Source: Bacillus sp. SKDU12 (GTDB taxonomy: Bacteria > Bacillota > Bacilli > Bacillales > Bacillaceae). From it: a stretch of DNA of 64,000 nucleotides. A model generated the notes under the pieces. That model saw nothing but the letters and a program-made list of their open reading frames with translations. It was not told the DNA's origin and ran no database searches. The stretch lies in assembly GCF_010093085.1 (NCBI RefSeq), contig NZ_MSRC01000007.1, positions 310,001-374,000 on the forward strand. Reading direction: 5' to 3'. Positions within the stretch are counted from its first letter, which is position 1. Each line of letters opens with the position of its first letter. Made by a program: the position numbers and the translations under genes. Of the stretch, positions 8,571 to 16,992 are shown one piece after another.

Positions 8571-9230
8571 ATGAATTTGGATTTTTCAGCAACAATCCCC
8601 CAAATTCCTTTTATATTAGAAGGCTTGGCTATTACGTTGAAAATTGTCATTGTATCAGCCATTATCGGACTTATACTAGGTATTGTGCTAAGTTTATTCA
8701 AGATCAGCACGTTCCGACCGCTCAGCTGGATCGCTGATTTTTATACTTCGGTGTTCCGCGGAACGCCGTTAGTGCTGCAGCTTATGATCGTGTATTTCGG
8801 ACTTCCTCAGCTGATCGGATTTCAAATTGATCAGTTTTGGGCGGCGGTTGCCGCATTGTCATTGAATTCTGCCGCATATGTATCGGAAATTATCAGAGCC
8901 GGCATCAATGCCATTGATAAAGGACAAAAAGAGGCGGCTGTTGCACTCGGTGTCCCATATGGAAAAATGATGAAGGATCTGCTGCTGCCGCAGGCCTTCA
9001 AAAATATTTCACCCGCCATTATGAATGAATTAATTACACTAACAAAAGAATCGGCGATCGTCACTGTCATTGGGCTTGGTGATGTCATGAGACGCGCATA
9101 TCAAGCTGGCGCCGCCACTTACAATTATCTTGAGCCGCTTATTATCGCCGGATTGATTTATTATGTGCTTGTCTTGATTTTAACGTTTATCGGCAAGGCT
9201 GTAGAAAGGAAGCTGAAATCCAATGATTAA
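8571..9230 (+). CDS. artQ: Arginine ABC transporter, permease
   Basis: 219 residues with about five membrane segments. The cytoplasmic EAA loop is visible as [22 protein letters not shown], where the permease docks on the ATPase. The N-terminal pattern [13 protein letters not shown] and the [10 protein letters not shown] stretch are typical of polar amino acid permeases of the HisM/GlnP type. It probably works as a homodimer. AAGGAGA lies before the ATG. Its end overlaps the start of artR by eight bases, so the two are translationally coupled. Confidence 0.92.
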   Translation: MNLDFSATIPQIPFILEGLAITLKIVIVSAIIGLILGIVLSLFKISTFRPLSWIADFYTSVFRGTPLVLQLMIVYFGLPQLIGFQIDQFWAAVAALSLNSAAYVSEIIRAGINAIDKGQKEAAVALGVPYGKMMKDLLLPQAFKNISPAIMNELITLTKESAIVTVIGLGDVMRRAYQAGAATYNYLEPLIIAGLIYYVLVLILTFIGKAVERKLKSND

Positions 9231-9945
9231 GGTTGAAAAGCTGTCAAAATCATTTGGGAAACACGAAGTATTACAAAATATATCAACAACAATTGCTGAA
9301 GGTGAGGTTGTTGCCGTAATCGGCCCTTCTGGTTCAGGCAAATCAACATTCCTTCGCTGTTTAAACCTGTTGGAGAAGCCTAACGGCGGAACCATTACAA
9401 TCAAAGACAAAGAGATTACGAAGCCGAAAACCAACACATTAAAGGTCAGGGAAAACATCGGGATGGTTTTTCAGCATTTTCACCTCTTTCCGCACAAAAC
9501 CGTTCTCGAAAATATCATGTACGCGCCTGTTAATGTAAAAAAAGAATCAAAGCAGGCTGCAAAAGAAAAAGCAGAAGAGCTGCTCCGCAAAGTTGGCCTT
9601 TTTGAAAAGAAAAACGACTATCCAAACCGTTTATCAGGCGGACAAAAGCAGCGTGTGGCCATCGCCCGGGCACTTGCGATGAATCCGGAGGTTATGCTGT
9701 TTGATGAACCGACTTCTGCACTTGACCCAGAGATGGTCAAAGAAGTGCTTCAGGTAATGAAAGAGCTGGTTGAAACCGGTATGACGATGGTGATTGTCAC
9801 ACATGAAATGGGCTTTGCGAAAGAAGTGGCTGACCGTGTCCTGTTTATGGATCAAGGAACGATTGTCGAGGACGGCAATCCAAAAGAATTTTTTCTTTCG
9901 CCAAAATCCAAAAGAGCGCAGGACTTTTTAGAGAAAATATTATAG
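9223..9945 (+). CDS. artR: Arginine ABC transporter, ATP-binding protein
   Basis: 240 residues with complete nucleotide-binding motifs: Walker [10 protein letters not shown] (34-42), signature LSGGQ (137-141), Walker B MLFDEP (158-163), and the switch histidine in VTHEMG. It powers arginine import through ArtQ as a cytoplasmic dimer. It overlaps artQ by eight bases and ends the operon before a strong terminator at 9959-9986. Confidence 0.93.
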   Translation: MIKVEKLSKSFGKHEVLQNISTTIAEGEVVAVIGPSGSGKSTFLRCLNLLEKPNGGTITIKDKEITKPKTNTLKVRENIGMVFQHFHLFPHKTVLENIMYAPVNVKKESKQAAKEKAEELLRKVGLFEKKNDYPNRLSGGQKQRVAIARALAMNPEVMLFDEPTSALDPEMVKEVLQVMKELVETGMTMVIVTHEMGFAKEVADRVLFMDQGTIVEDGNPKEFFLSPKSKRAQDFLEKIL

Positions 9946-9958
9946 AATATAGAAAAAA

Positions 9959-9986
9959 GAAGAAGTCTGATCGCTTCTTCTTTTTT
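9959..9986 (+). terminator. Terminator of artPQR
   Basis: GAAGAAG (9959-9965) pairs with CTTCTTC (9974-9980), then T6. The following gene begins within 32 bases. Confidence 0.85.
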
Positions 9987-10017
9987 ATTGAAGAAACAAA
10001 TAGAAATGGAGTACGAC

Positions 10018-10986
10018 ATGTTTAAAATTGGTTACCGCACAATAAAGACCGCGCTTGGAACAGCTTTGGCTATTTATATAAGCCAGCTTTTGCATTTGCA
10101 AAACTTCGCATCAGCAGGAATTATCACCATTTTGTGCATTCAAATCACACAAAAACGGTCGCTTCAGGCGTCATGGGCCCGCTTTGCCGCATGCTGCCTG
10201 GCAATTCTTTTTTCTTATCTCTTTTTCGAGCTGATTGGCTATCATCCGTTTGTGATCGGAGCCCTTCTTTTGATATTCATTCCGATTACGGTTCTGTTAA
10301 AAATTAACGAAGGAATCGTCACTAGTTCTGTTATTATCCTTCACTTGTACATGTCCGGCGGTATTACGCTTGCTTTCATCTGGAATGAGTTTCAGTTGAT
10401 TACAGTTGGCATCGGTGTCGCTCTATTGATGAACTTGTATATGCCAAGCCTTGACAGAAAGCTGATTGCCTATCGCAAAAAGGTAGAAGATAACTTTGCT
10501 GTGATTTTCGCAGAAATAGAGCGGTATTTGTTAACGAGTGAGCAAGATTGGACCGGAAAAGAAATTACCGAAACGCACCAGCTCCTCACAGAGGCAAAAA
10601 ATCTGGCATACCGAGATGTGCAAAACCACATTCTGCGTTACGAAAATTCACATTATCATTATTTTAAAATGAGAGAAAAACAATTTGAAATTATTGAACG
10701 TCTTCTCCCTAAAGTAACTTCTATCTCTATTACGGTGGAGCAGGGAAAAATGATCGCTGAATTTATTCACGATTTGCGGGAAGCGATACACCCGGGAAAT
10801 ACGGCATACATATTTCTAAAAAGACTTGCTGATATGAGAAAAGAATTTGAGGAGATGCCGCTTCCAGAGACCAGAGAGGAATTTGAAGCAAGAGCGGCTC
10901 TCTTCCATCTGCTCGGCGAATTGGAACAATATTTAGTCATCAAAAGTTATTTTAAAGGAATAAAGGCACAAAAATCACTTGCATGA
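10018..10986 (+). CDS. yqjA: Aromatic acid exporter-like membrane protein (YqjA, DUF939 type)
   Basis: 322 residues from the ATG at 10018, with GGAG at about 10009 ahead of it; the frame is open back to a TTG at 9988. Residues 1-150 contain four to six hydrophobic segments, starting at YRTIKTALGTALAIYIS. The C-terminal half is soluble and helical (HHYFKMREKQFEIIERLLP region). This layout is that of the FUSC/ArAE aromatic acid exporter family, but no substrate is established. It overlaps the upstream end of an open frame containing yqjB by four bases, and yqjB follows 53 bases later. Confidence 0.82.
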   Translation: MFKIGYRTIKTALGTALAIYISQLLHLQNFASAGIITILCIQITQKRSLQASWARFAACCLAILFSYLFFELIGYHPFVIGALLLIFIPITVLLKINEGIVTSSVIILHLYMSGGITLAFIWNEFQLITVGIGVALLMNLYMPSLDRKLIAYRKKVEDNFAVIFAEIERYLLTSEQDWTGKEITETHQLLTEAKNLAYRDVQNHILRYENSHYHYFKMREKQFEIIERLLPKVTSISITVEQGKMIAEFIHDLREAIHPGNTAYIFLKRLADMRKEFEEMPLPETREEFEARAALFHLLGELEQYLVIKSYFKGIKAQKSLA

Positions 10987-11039
10987 TTCGCATGAGCTCT
11001 TCCTTCATTGGTCAACCTAATGAAAAAGGAGGAGCTGAT

Positions 11040-11567
11040 GTGTTTTTTTTATGTTCGATTTTTATGAGGATATCTCCGATTTGGCCGCTTGGCGAAAACC
11101 CGCTGCCAGGCGATCCATATGTCATTGTCAACAAGAGAACAAACGAACTGGCTGTTATCCTCGACAGCAAAGTAGAGGGTGTGTACAGCGTGGCGACTGG
11201 AAAAACAGACGATCTAACGCCAGAAGGAGAGTTTTCAATAACGGTTAAAGCGGTGAATCCTTTTTACAGAAAGAAAAATATAGAAGGAGGATCTCCTGAC
11301 AACCCGCTTGGGGCAAGATGGATTGGCTTTGACGCAAAAGGAACAGACGGGCGGATATACGGAATTCATGGCACAAACCGTGAAGAATCAATAGGGGAAT
11401 TTGTGTCTAACGGATGTATACGTATGCATAACGATGAGGTCATTCATCTGTTTCGAACGATTCCGGTGGGCACAAAAGTGCTGATTACGGACGACAACCG
11501 CTCTTTTGAGAGAATTGCCATTGAGCATAAAGCTTTGATAAAAAAGCAGGATGTTCCCATACGATAA
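11040..11567 (+). CDS. yqjB: L,D-transpeptidase of the YkuD family
   Basis: 175 residues from the GTG at 11040, fixed by AAGGAGG at 11026-11032; the frame opens earlier at 10983 without a site. The YkuD catalytic motif is complete: His110 in GIHGTNREESIG and Cys126 in SNGCIRMHN. Such enzymes form or remodel 3-3 peptidoglycan cross-links, or attach proteins, outside the membrane. The N-terminus has only a short hydrophobic stretch (FFLCSIF), so export by a standard signal peptide is not obvious and no LysM domain is present. Physiological role unknown to me. Confidence 0.88.
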   Translation: MFFLCSIFMRISPIWPLGENPLPGDPYVIVNKRTNELAVILDSKVEGVYSVATGKTDDLTPEGEFSITVKAVNPFYRKKNIEGGSPDNPLGARWIGFDAKGTDGRIYGIHGTNREESIGEFVSNGCIRMHNDEVIHLFRTIPVGTKVLITDDNRSFERIAIEHKALIKKQDVPIR

Positions 11568-11583
11568 GGCCGCCTGCTTTTTT
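11541..11583 (+). terminator. Terminator overlapping the end of yqjB
   Basis: AAAGCAGG (11543-11550, inside the last codons) pairs with CCTGCTTT (11573-11580), followed by T's. Confidence 0.7.
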
Positions 11584-11587
11584 ACCG

Positions 11588-11680
11588 TTAGAAAAACATC
11601 ATGATTCCTGAGAGTACAGTTGAAAGAATAAAAACGCCCAAAATCACGATTAAAACGCTTTTCATTAGTTTTTGAGACAT
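11588..11680 (-). CDS. Single-pass membrane miniprotein, resembles Prli42 (30 aa)
   Basis: 30 codons, too short for ordinary gene calling. ATG at 11678-11680 is preceded on the minus strand by AAGGAGTG at a spacing of about six. The peptide starts MSQKLMKSVLIVILG and continues as one hydrophobic helix to FF at the end: a short positive N-terminus, then one membrane span. Size, the K-rich start and the V/I-L-S-G-x-x-MF ending resemble Prli42, the Firmicute membrane anchor of the stressosome described in Listeria. That identity is from memory and unconfirmed. It lies alone between two plus-strand genes, which argues against it being a shadow of a gene in another frame. Confidence 0.68.
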   Translation of the reverse strand: MSQKLMKSVLIVILGVFILSTVLSGIMMFF

Positions 11681-11767
11681 GGTTTCACTCCTTAGATCAT
11701 CTGACTATATTTTAGCGCGTTTTGATTGGGCGGACAAGCGATATCTTTTTAGAAAGCAGGGATGAAA

Positions 11768-12181
11768 ATGAACAGGCTTGACCATATCGGGATAGCCGTT
11801 TTTTCGATAGAAGAAGTAAGAAGCTTTTATGAAGATATATTGGGGCTTGTGTGTCTTCATCAAGAAACGGTAGAAGAGCAAAAGGTGAAGGTTGCATTTT
11901 TTCAGGCGGGAAATGTCAAGCTGGAGCTGATAGAGCCATTGACACCTGACAGCCCCGTCTATATATTTTTAGAGAAGAAGGGGCAGGGGCTGCATCATGT
12001 TGCGTTTTCGTGCACCGGCTTATCTGAACAGCTGCAAACATTGTCTGATCGGAAAGTTCAATTGATTGATAGGTATCCGAGACAGGGAGCAAATGGTAAA
12101 AAAATCGCCTTTCTTTCTCCGCAGGAAACAAACGGCGTGCTTGTAGAGCTTTGTGAACTGAAAGGAGACCAAAACAAATGA
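11768..12181 (+). CDS. yqjC: Methylmalonyl-CoA epimerase-like protein (VOC family)
   Basis: 137 residues from the ATG at 11768, six bases after AGGG; another in-frame ATG at 11762 touches the AGGG and is less likely. It is a vicinal oxygen chelate fold with the metal-ligand pattern DHIGIAV, HHVAF and VELCE. Methylmalonyl-CoA epimerases have this layout. The stop overlaps the ATG of the carboxyltransferase gene yqjD, which supports a shared role in short-chain acyl-CoA (propionyl/methylmalonyl) metabolism. The true substrate is inferred. Confidence 0.85.
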   Translation: MNRLDHIGIAVFSIEEVRSFYEDILGLVCLHQETVEEQKVKVAFFQAGNVKLELIEPLTPDSPVYIFLEKKGQGLHHVAFSCTGLSEQLQTLSDRKVQLIDRYPRQGANGKKIAFLSPQETNGVLVELCELKGDQNK

Positions 12182-13707
12182 ACATGAATGAGCATATTGA
12201 TCATTTATACACGAGACGCAGGCAGGCTGAACAAGGAGGCGGGCATGAAAAGCAGACCAAACAGCGGCAAAAGGGAAAACTTACCGCTCAGGAAAGGATC
12301 AGGTTTCTTCTTGATCAGGACAGCTTTATCGAGCTTTATCCCTTCATGGAAAGCCAAGTGTTAACAAGAGAACAGCGTATTTTAGGAGATGGAGTTGTGA
12401 CAGGATACGGCACAATTGACGGCCGCTCCGTATATGTATTCGCGCAAGACTTCACAGTGTTCGGCGGAGCGCTTGGCGAAACCCATGCCAAAAAAATCTG
12501 TGCACTAATGGATTTGGCGGCAAAAAATAAGGCGCCGATTATCGGGCTGAATGACTCAGGTGGTGCGAGAATTCAAGAGGGTGTGGTATCATTAGATGGA
12601 TACGGTCACATATTTTACCGAAATGTCTTATACTCTGGAGTTATCCCGCAAATCTCGGTTATTTTAGGGCCGTGCGCTGGTGGTGCTGTGTATTCTCCGG
12701 CACTCACAGATTTTATTTTGATGGCTGAACAGACAGGGCGGATGTTTATTACCGGGCCGAAGGTGATTGAAAAAGTGACAGGAGAACAGGTTGATGCGGA
12801 GAGCTTAGGCGGAGCGGGAATACATAATGCCGTCAGCGGAAACGCCCACTTTTCCGGACATACGGAGAAGGAGGTTCTGACAGGAGTGAAAAAACTGCTG
12901 TCTTATTTGCCGCTGAAGAGTCAGACAACAGCACCGCTACCGGAAAAAGAAGCCTCTAAATCGTCATTAAACCATCTCGTGCCCGCTGACACAACAAAGC
13001 CGTACGATGTTCGAACGGTGATTCAGGAGCTGGCTGATCCGCAGTCTTTTTTTGAGATTCAGCCGTTTTTTGCGAAGAATATTGTGATCGGATTTGCCAG
13101 GCTGGGTGAAAAAACAGTCGGCATTATTGCAAGTCAGCCGAAGCATCTGGCAGGCAGCCTGACGATTGACGCTGCTGATAAAGCGGCAAGATTCATCCGT
13201 TTTTGCGACGCATTTGATATACCGCTGTTAACTGTCGAGGATGTCCCGGGATTTCTGCCGGGTGTTCAGCAGGAGCATAACGGAATTATCAGACACGGAG
13301 CAAAATTATTGTTTGCTTATGCAGAAGCGACCGTACCGAAAGTCACACTCATTATTAGAAAAGCGTACGGCGGCGCTTATGTCGCTATGAACAGCAAAGC
13401 AATCGGAGCAGACCTTGTGTTTGCGTGGCCGAATGCTGAAATCGCAGTGATGGGGTCAGAAGGCGCGGCATCAATTTTGTACGAAAAGGAAATAAAAGCT
13501 TCAGCAGACCCCCAAAAGACAAAACGTGAAAAAACAGCTGAATACAAAAAGCAAAACGCGGGCCCATTCAAAGCGGCGGCCTGCGGAATGGTCGATGATA
13601 TCATTTTGCCGGAAGAATCAAGGAATAGACTGATGCAAGCTTTCCGCATGCTTGCACATAAGACAGAAGAGAGACCGAAAAAAAAGCACGGTAACATACC
13701 GCTTTAA
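12178..13707 (+). CDS. yqjD: Acyl-CoA carboxylase carboxyltransferase subunit (propionyl-CoA carboxylase beta-like)
   Basis: 509 residues from the ATG overlapping the yqjC stop; an in-frame ATG six bases later is also possible. Two crotonase-type carboxyltransferase halves are visible: the N-half with LNDSGGARIQEGV and GPCAGGAVYSPALTDF, and the C-half with VEDVPGFLPGVQQE and RKAYGGAYVAMNSK. The subunit moves CO2 from carboxybiotin to an acyl-CoA. No biotin carboxylase or carrier gene is adjacent, so it must borrow those partners or serve another role. It is coupled to yqjC. Confidence 0.88.
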   Translation: MNMNEHIDHLYTRRRQAEQGGGHEKQTKQRQKGKLTAQERIRFLLDQDSFIELYPFMESQVLTREQRILGDGVVTGYGTIDGRSVYVFAQDFTVFGGALGETHAKKICALMDLAAKNKAPIIGLNDSGGARIQEGVVSLDGYGHIFYRNVLYSGVIPQISVILGPCAGGAVYSPALTDFILMAEQTGRMFITGPKVIEKVTGEQVDAESLGGAGIHNAVSGNAHFSGHTEKEVLTGVKKLLSYLPLKSQTTAPLPEKEASKSSLNHLVPADTTKPYDVRTVIQELADPQSFFEIQPFFAKNIVIGFARLGEKTVGIIASQPKHLAGSLTIDAADKAARFIRFCDAFDIPLLTVEDVPGFLPGVQQEHNGIIRHGAKLLFAYAEATVPKVTLIIRKAYGGAYVAMNSKAIGADLVFAWPNAEIAVMGSEGAASILYEKEIKASADPQKTKREKTAEYKKQNAGPFKAAACGMVDDIILPEESRNRLMQAFRMLAHKTEERPKKKHGNIPL

Positions 13708-13724
13708 TATGGAGGGACTTACAA

Positions 13725-14840
13725 ATGGTGAATGAAAAACGCCTGCTGGAAGAATTTTTAGAACTTGTCCAAATTGACTCAGAAACAAAACACGAAGCAG
13801 AAATTAACAAAGTGCTGAAACGAAAATTTTCTGATTTAGGTGTGGACGTCAAAGAAGACGATACAATGGATATCACTGGCCACGGAGCCGGTAACCTGAT
13901 CTGCACATTAAAAGGAACAAAACAAACAGACACGATCTATTTTACATCTCATATGGACACAGTTGTACCTGGAAACGGCGTAAAACCGGTTGTTGAGGAA
14001 GGCTATGTCAAAACAGATGGCACGACGATTTTAGGTGCTGATGATAAAGCAGGGCTGGCTGCCATGTTTGAAGCAATTAAAGTGCTGAAAGAAAAAAACA
14101 TTGAACACGGCACGATTGAATTCATCATCACAGTAGGCGAGGAATCAGGTCTGATCGGAGCGAAGGCGCTTGACCGTTCTATGATTACGGCATCCTACGG
14201 CTATGCCCTTGACTCAGACGGAAAAGTCGGAAATATCATTGTGGCAGCACCGACACAGGCAAAGGTAAGAGCATCCATTTACGGAAAAACTGCACACGCA
14301 GGGGTTGAACCTGAAAAAGGCATTTCAGCTATTACAATCGCTAGCAAAGCCATTTCAAAAATGCCATTGGGCCGCATCGATGCAGAAACAACAGCGAACA
14401 TCGGCCGGTTTGAAGGCGGTACACAAACAAACATCGTGTGTGATGAAGTCCATATTCTTGCTGAAGCGCGCTCTTTAGTTCCTGAGAAAATGGAAGCACA
14501 AGTTCAAAAAATGAAAGCTGCTTTTGAAGAGGCTGCTGCCGAAATGGGCGGACGCGCAGAAGTCGAAATTGAAGTCATGTACCCGGGCTTTAAATACAAA
14601 GACGGTGACCAAGTTGTTGAAATCGCGAAAAAAGCGGCAGCTAAAATCGGCCGTCCGAGCGAGCTGCAAACAAGCGGCGGCGGAAGCGACGCGAACGTAA
14701 TTGCAGGTCATGGCATCCCAACAGTTAATCTTGCTGTCGGTTATGAGCAAATTCATACGAAAAATGAAAAAATGCCGGTCGAAGAACTCGTCAAAACGGC
14801 CGAAATGGTTGTTGCCATTATTGAAGAGGCGGCAAAATAA
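13725..14840 (+). CDS. yqjE: M20-family metallopeptidase, tripeptidase-like
   Basis: 371 residues with the M20 zinc-site pattern: HMD at 76-78, GADDK around 104-108, catalytic EE at 139-140, and a lid domain between about 175 and 290 (GKTAHAGVEPEKG). It is closest in pattern to PepT-like aminotripeptidases acting in the cytoplasm. RBS GGAGG is at the correct spacing. It follows yqjD by 17 bases, so it is probably in the same transcript, closed by a terminator at 14847-14881. Substrate inferred from the family only. Confidence 0.88.
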   Translation: MVNEKRLLEEFLELVQIDSETKHEAEINKVLKRKFSDLGVDVKEDDTMDITGHGAGNLICTLKGTKQTDTIYFTSHMDTVVPGNGVKPVVEEGYVKTDGTTILGADDKAGLAAMFEAIKVLKEKNIEHGTIEFIITVGEESGLIGAKALDRSMITASYGYALDSDGKVGNIIVAAPTQAKVRASIYGKTAHAGVEPEKGISAITIASKAISKMPLGRIDAETTANIGRFEGGTQTNIVCDEVHILAEARSLVPEKMEAQVQKMKAAFEEAAAEMGGRAEVEIEVMYPGFKYKDGDQVVEIAKKAAAKIGRPSELQTSGGGSDANVIAGHGIPTVNLAVGYEQIHTKNEKMPVEELVKTAEMVVAIIEEAAK

Positions 14841-14846
14841 AAAAGA

Positions 14847-14881
14847 AAACCCGGTGCGGGAAATTGCATTCGGGTTTTTTT
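14847..14881 (+). terminator. Terminator of yqjC-yqjD-yqjE
   Basis: AACCCGGTGC... pairs with ...GCATTCGGGTT, then T7. The minus strand side lies just beyond the end of yqjF. Confidence 0.8.
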
Positions 14882-14885
14882 GCGT

Positions 14886-15614
14886 TTAGTTCCATTTTCG
14901 AAGCGGCCAAAATAACACATCCTGTTTTTTAGCGTAATGAAGCAAGGGGTCTGAATCTGGCAATGTAAGATCGTGAGCATCAGCCACCGTATTGACTGAA
15001 ATATCCGCCTCGGCATGTTGCAGCAGCCACGGATGATGATGAATGTCTTCGTAAAAGAGCTTGTTGCGATAAGCGGTATAGAGCCTGTATCGTTCTGTCA
15101 GCCAATAATCGAGTGAATCCTCTCCCGCTGTAAAAGGGGCTGAAACAGGCCGGTATGCGGCGCGGAATACGGCTTTCCTGCCATCTCTCCGCTTGCTGGC
15201 ATAGTGAATGCCGTCTCCGTTTTTCTCAGCTTTCATATCCGCGTGAAAATATGGCAAATGAAAGAACGTGCGAGCACCCAAGACCGCCGGCCGGTGATCA
15301 GCATCTAAACTGAAAAAATAAATCCCGGGCTTGCCTTTATATGTGACATAGGTGCGGAGGTTAAGCTCGGGAAAAGCACGCGCACCGGGAATGGGAGGGA
15401 GGAAACGCGCCCTTAGATTCGTAAGCATAAAGGGGAGCATACTGACCCAAGCCTGTCCGTTATATGTATCTACTTCTAAAACTGGAGGTACCAAAGCGCG
15501 AAGGATAGAAAAATCAACAGGCCAGTGGGCAAATAAGACATCATTCCATGTTTGTCTCATGATCCACTTTCCTTCAGGCACAGATATATTTTTTTGCTGA
15601 AAGCGTTCTGTCAC
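14886..15614 (-). CDS. yqjF: YqjF family protein (DUF2071)
   Basis: 242 residues from the GTG at 15612-15614, placed by AAAGGAG seven bases upstream; the same frame is open to 15746 without a better start. It carries no recognised catalytic motif. The DUF2071/YqjF family signature includes ARAFPELNLRTYV and GARTFFHLPYFHADM, and the family is related in fold to acetoacetate decarboxylase. It has many aromatic and basic residues and no membrane segment, so it is probably cytoplasmic. Function unknown. It is convergent with yqjE. Confidence 0.82.
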   Translation of the reverse strand: MTERFQQKNISVPEGKWIMRQTWNDVLFAHWPVDFSILRALVPPVLEVDTYNGQAWVSMLPFMLTNLRARFLPPIPGARAFPELNLRTYVTYKGKPGIYFFSLDADHRPAVLGARTFFHLPYFHADMKAEKNGDGIHYASKRRDGRKAVFRAAYRPVSAPFTAGEDSLDYWLTERYRLYTAYRNKLFYEDIHHHPWLLQHAEADISVNTVADAHDLTLPDSDPLLHYAKKQDVLFWPLRKWN

Positions 15615-15741
15615 GTATATGCTCCTTTCAGTTAATATGAGTAAAGGTATTCCCGGTTTCTCTCTTTTTAAACGAAACATCTGTTTGTAGGGCCGCCATT
15701 TTCTCTTCAGTCCTGACAGAAAAGGATTAGGTAAAACAAAA

Positions 15742-15772
15742 AACAACCCCGGCTTTTCGCTCGGGGTTGTTT
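15742..15772 (-). terminator. Terminator of mifM-yidC2
   Basis: On the minus strand AACAACCCCG pairs with CGGGGTTGTT, followed by a T run. Confidence 0.85.
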
Positions 15773-15774
15773 CG

Positions 15775-16602
15775 CTATTTCACCGTCTCTGTAAGAGCAG
15801 CGGCTTTTTTATTTTTATGATGCGTCAGCTGTAGGACAACATTTTGCACTGTCAAGAACAGCCCGCTTGTGAACCAGTACAGCGGAAGGGCTGCCGGTAC
15901 ATTAAGCGAGAAAATCGTCATCATCACAGGGAAGATGAACACCATCAATTTTGCAGACTGCTGTGCCGCAGGGTTTTGCGGGACAGCGGAATATTTCGCG
16001 CTCAGCTTTTGAGCGATATAGGCTTGGACAAAATACATAATCCCTGCACTAAGGGACATGAGAATATCAGATTGCCCTAAACTGAACCATAGAAATGAGT
16101 GTGACGCAATTTCAGGTGTTGAGCGAATCGCGTAATAAAGCCCAATCATAATCGGAGACTGAATCAGCATTGGAAGACAGCCCATCGCAAGCGGGTTAAT
16201 ATTGTGCTCTTGATACAGCTTCATCATTTCCATTTGCAGTTCTTTTTGCTTTTCCGGGTCCTTCGTCTTTTTTAAGTTGGCCTGAATGCTGTCAACCTGA
16301 GGTTTAATAACGGCCATCTTCTCTTGGAATATGCGCTGTTTTTTGAACTGATTGACAAACAAAGGCAGTACAACCACACGCACAATAATAGTGACGAAAA
16401 TAATAGAGAGTCCGTATTCTCCGCCGAACAGTCCGGCAACACCTTTAAGCAGAGCGGAAAACGGTTCGATTAAATAGTCGTGGAAAAAACCGACGTTGCT
16501 GAGGCCTCCCACCTGATTCGTCGCCGCGAATGCAGCATTGCCAGAACATAATACGAACACAAAGATTCCTAAAGCTATCAGTTTTTGATACGTTTTTAAC
16601 AA
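15775..16602 (-). CDS. yidC2: Membrane protein insertase YidC2 (YqjG, MisCB)
   Basis: 275 residues starting at a TTG (16600-16602), eight bases after GGAGG. It has an N-terminal signal sequence (LCSGNAAFA), then five membrane segments. The YidC/Oxa1 features are present: FKKQRIFQEKM coiled region, the PLAMGCLPMLIQSPIMIGLY helix, and the basic C-terminal tail. It inserts membrane proteins and backs up SpoIIIJ (YidC1). Translation is controlled by the upstream mifM: a hairpin at 16611-16644 masks its ribosome binding site until a ribosome stalls in mifM. A terminator follows at 15742-15772. Confidence 0.95.
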   Translation of the reverse strand: MLKTYQKLIALGIFVFVLCSGNAAFAATNQVGGLSNVGFFHDYLIEPFSALLKGVAGLFGGEYGLSIIFVTIIVRVVVLPLFVNQFKKQRIFQEKMAVIKPQVDSIQANLKKTKDPEKQKELQMEMMKLYQEHNINPLAMGCLPMLIQSPIMIGLYYAIRSTPEIASHSFLWFSLGQSDILMSLSAGIMYFVQAYIAQKLSAKYSAVPQNPAAQQSAKLMVFIFPVMMTIFSLNVPAALPLYWFTSGLFLTVQNVVLQLTHHKNKKAAALTETVK

Positions 16603-16610
16603 TTTGTTCT

Positions 16611-16644
16611 CCTCCTTTTTATAAATGCGATTTATAAAAGAAGG
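16611..16644 (-). promoter_or_regulatory. Hairpin masking the yidC2 Shine-Dalgarno sequence
   Basis: On the minus strand CCTTCTTTTATAAAT pairs with ATTTATAAAAAGGAGG across a short CGC loop, burying GGAGG. The 5' arm overlaps the last codons and stop of mifM, so a ribosome arrested near codons 89-93 would cover or unwind it. Pairing is seen directly; the mechanism is the published MifM model. Confidence 0.9.
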
Positions 16645-16928
16645 GAACTCGCATCTTCGTCATCGTTCACAGGCGAATTCATGCGGAAGACTTTACGTAT
16701 CCAAGTTGTAATGCGATGATATATAATAATAAGAAAGTCTGTTCGGTTAATTTGAAAGACTGTCTGATGTTCGTCTGTTCGTTTAGATTTCCATTGCTCG
16801 CCGGCACGGCACTCTCGTAAGAGGAATGCAATCCCGATTGCCGTCAGAGCAGGAAGAATAATTGTGAAAAAATCGACTAAGAATAAAACGTCATTTATCG
16901 ATTCCACAAACATTGTAATCACATCCAT
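16632..16928 (-). CDS. mifM: MifM, arrest-peptide sensor of membrane protein insertion
   Basis: 98 residues from the ATG at 16926-16928 with GAAGG six bases upstream; the published 168 protein is numbered three residues shorter. One N-terminal membrane helix (LFLVDFFTIILPALTAIGIAF) is the YidC substrate. The C-terminal arrest region has R72, I73, W76, M83, N84 (equal to 69, 70, 73, 80, 81 in 168 numbering), then NDDEDASSLLL. Without insertase, translation halts in the acidic stretch and opens the yidC2 ribosome binding site downstream. The acidic motif reads DDED here; I recall DEED in 168. The stop lies 30 bases before yidC2. Confidence 0.95.
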   Translation of the reverse strand: MDVITMFVESINDVLFLVDFFTIILPALTAIGIAFLLRECRAGEQWKSKRTDEHQTVFQINRTDFLIIIYHRITTWIRKVFRMNSPVNDDEDASSLLL

Positions 16929-16992
16929 TCAATACCTTCATTTTACTATATGTACAAGCCGTTGTCTAATGAACGAAAAGGGAGATTTGTTT

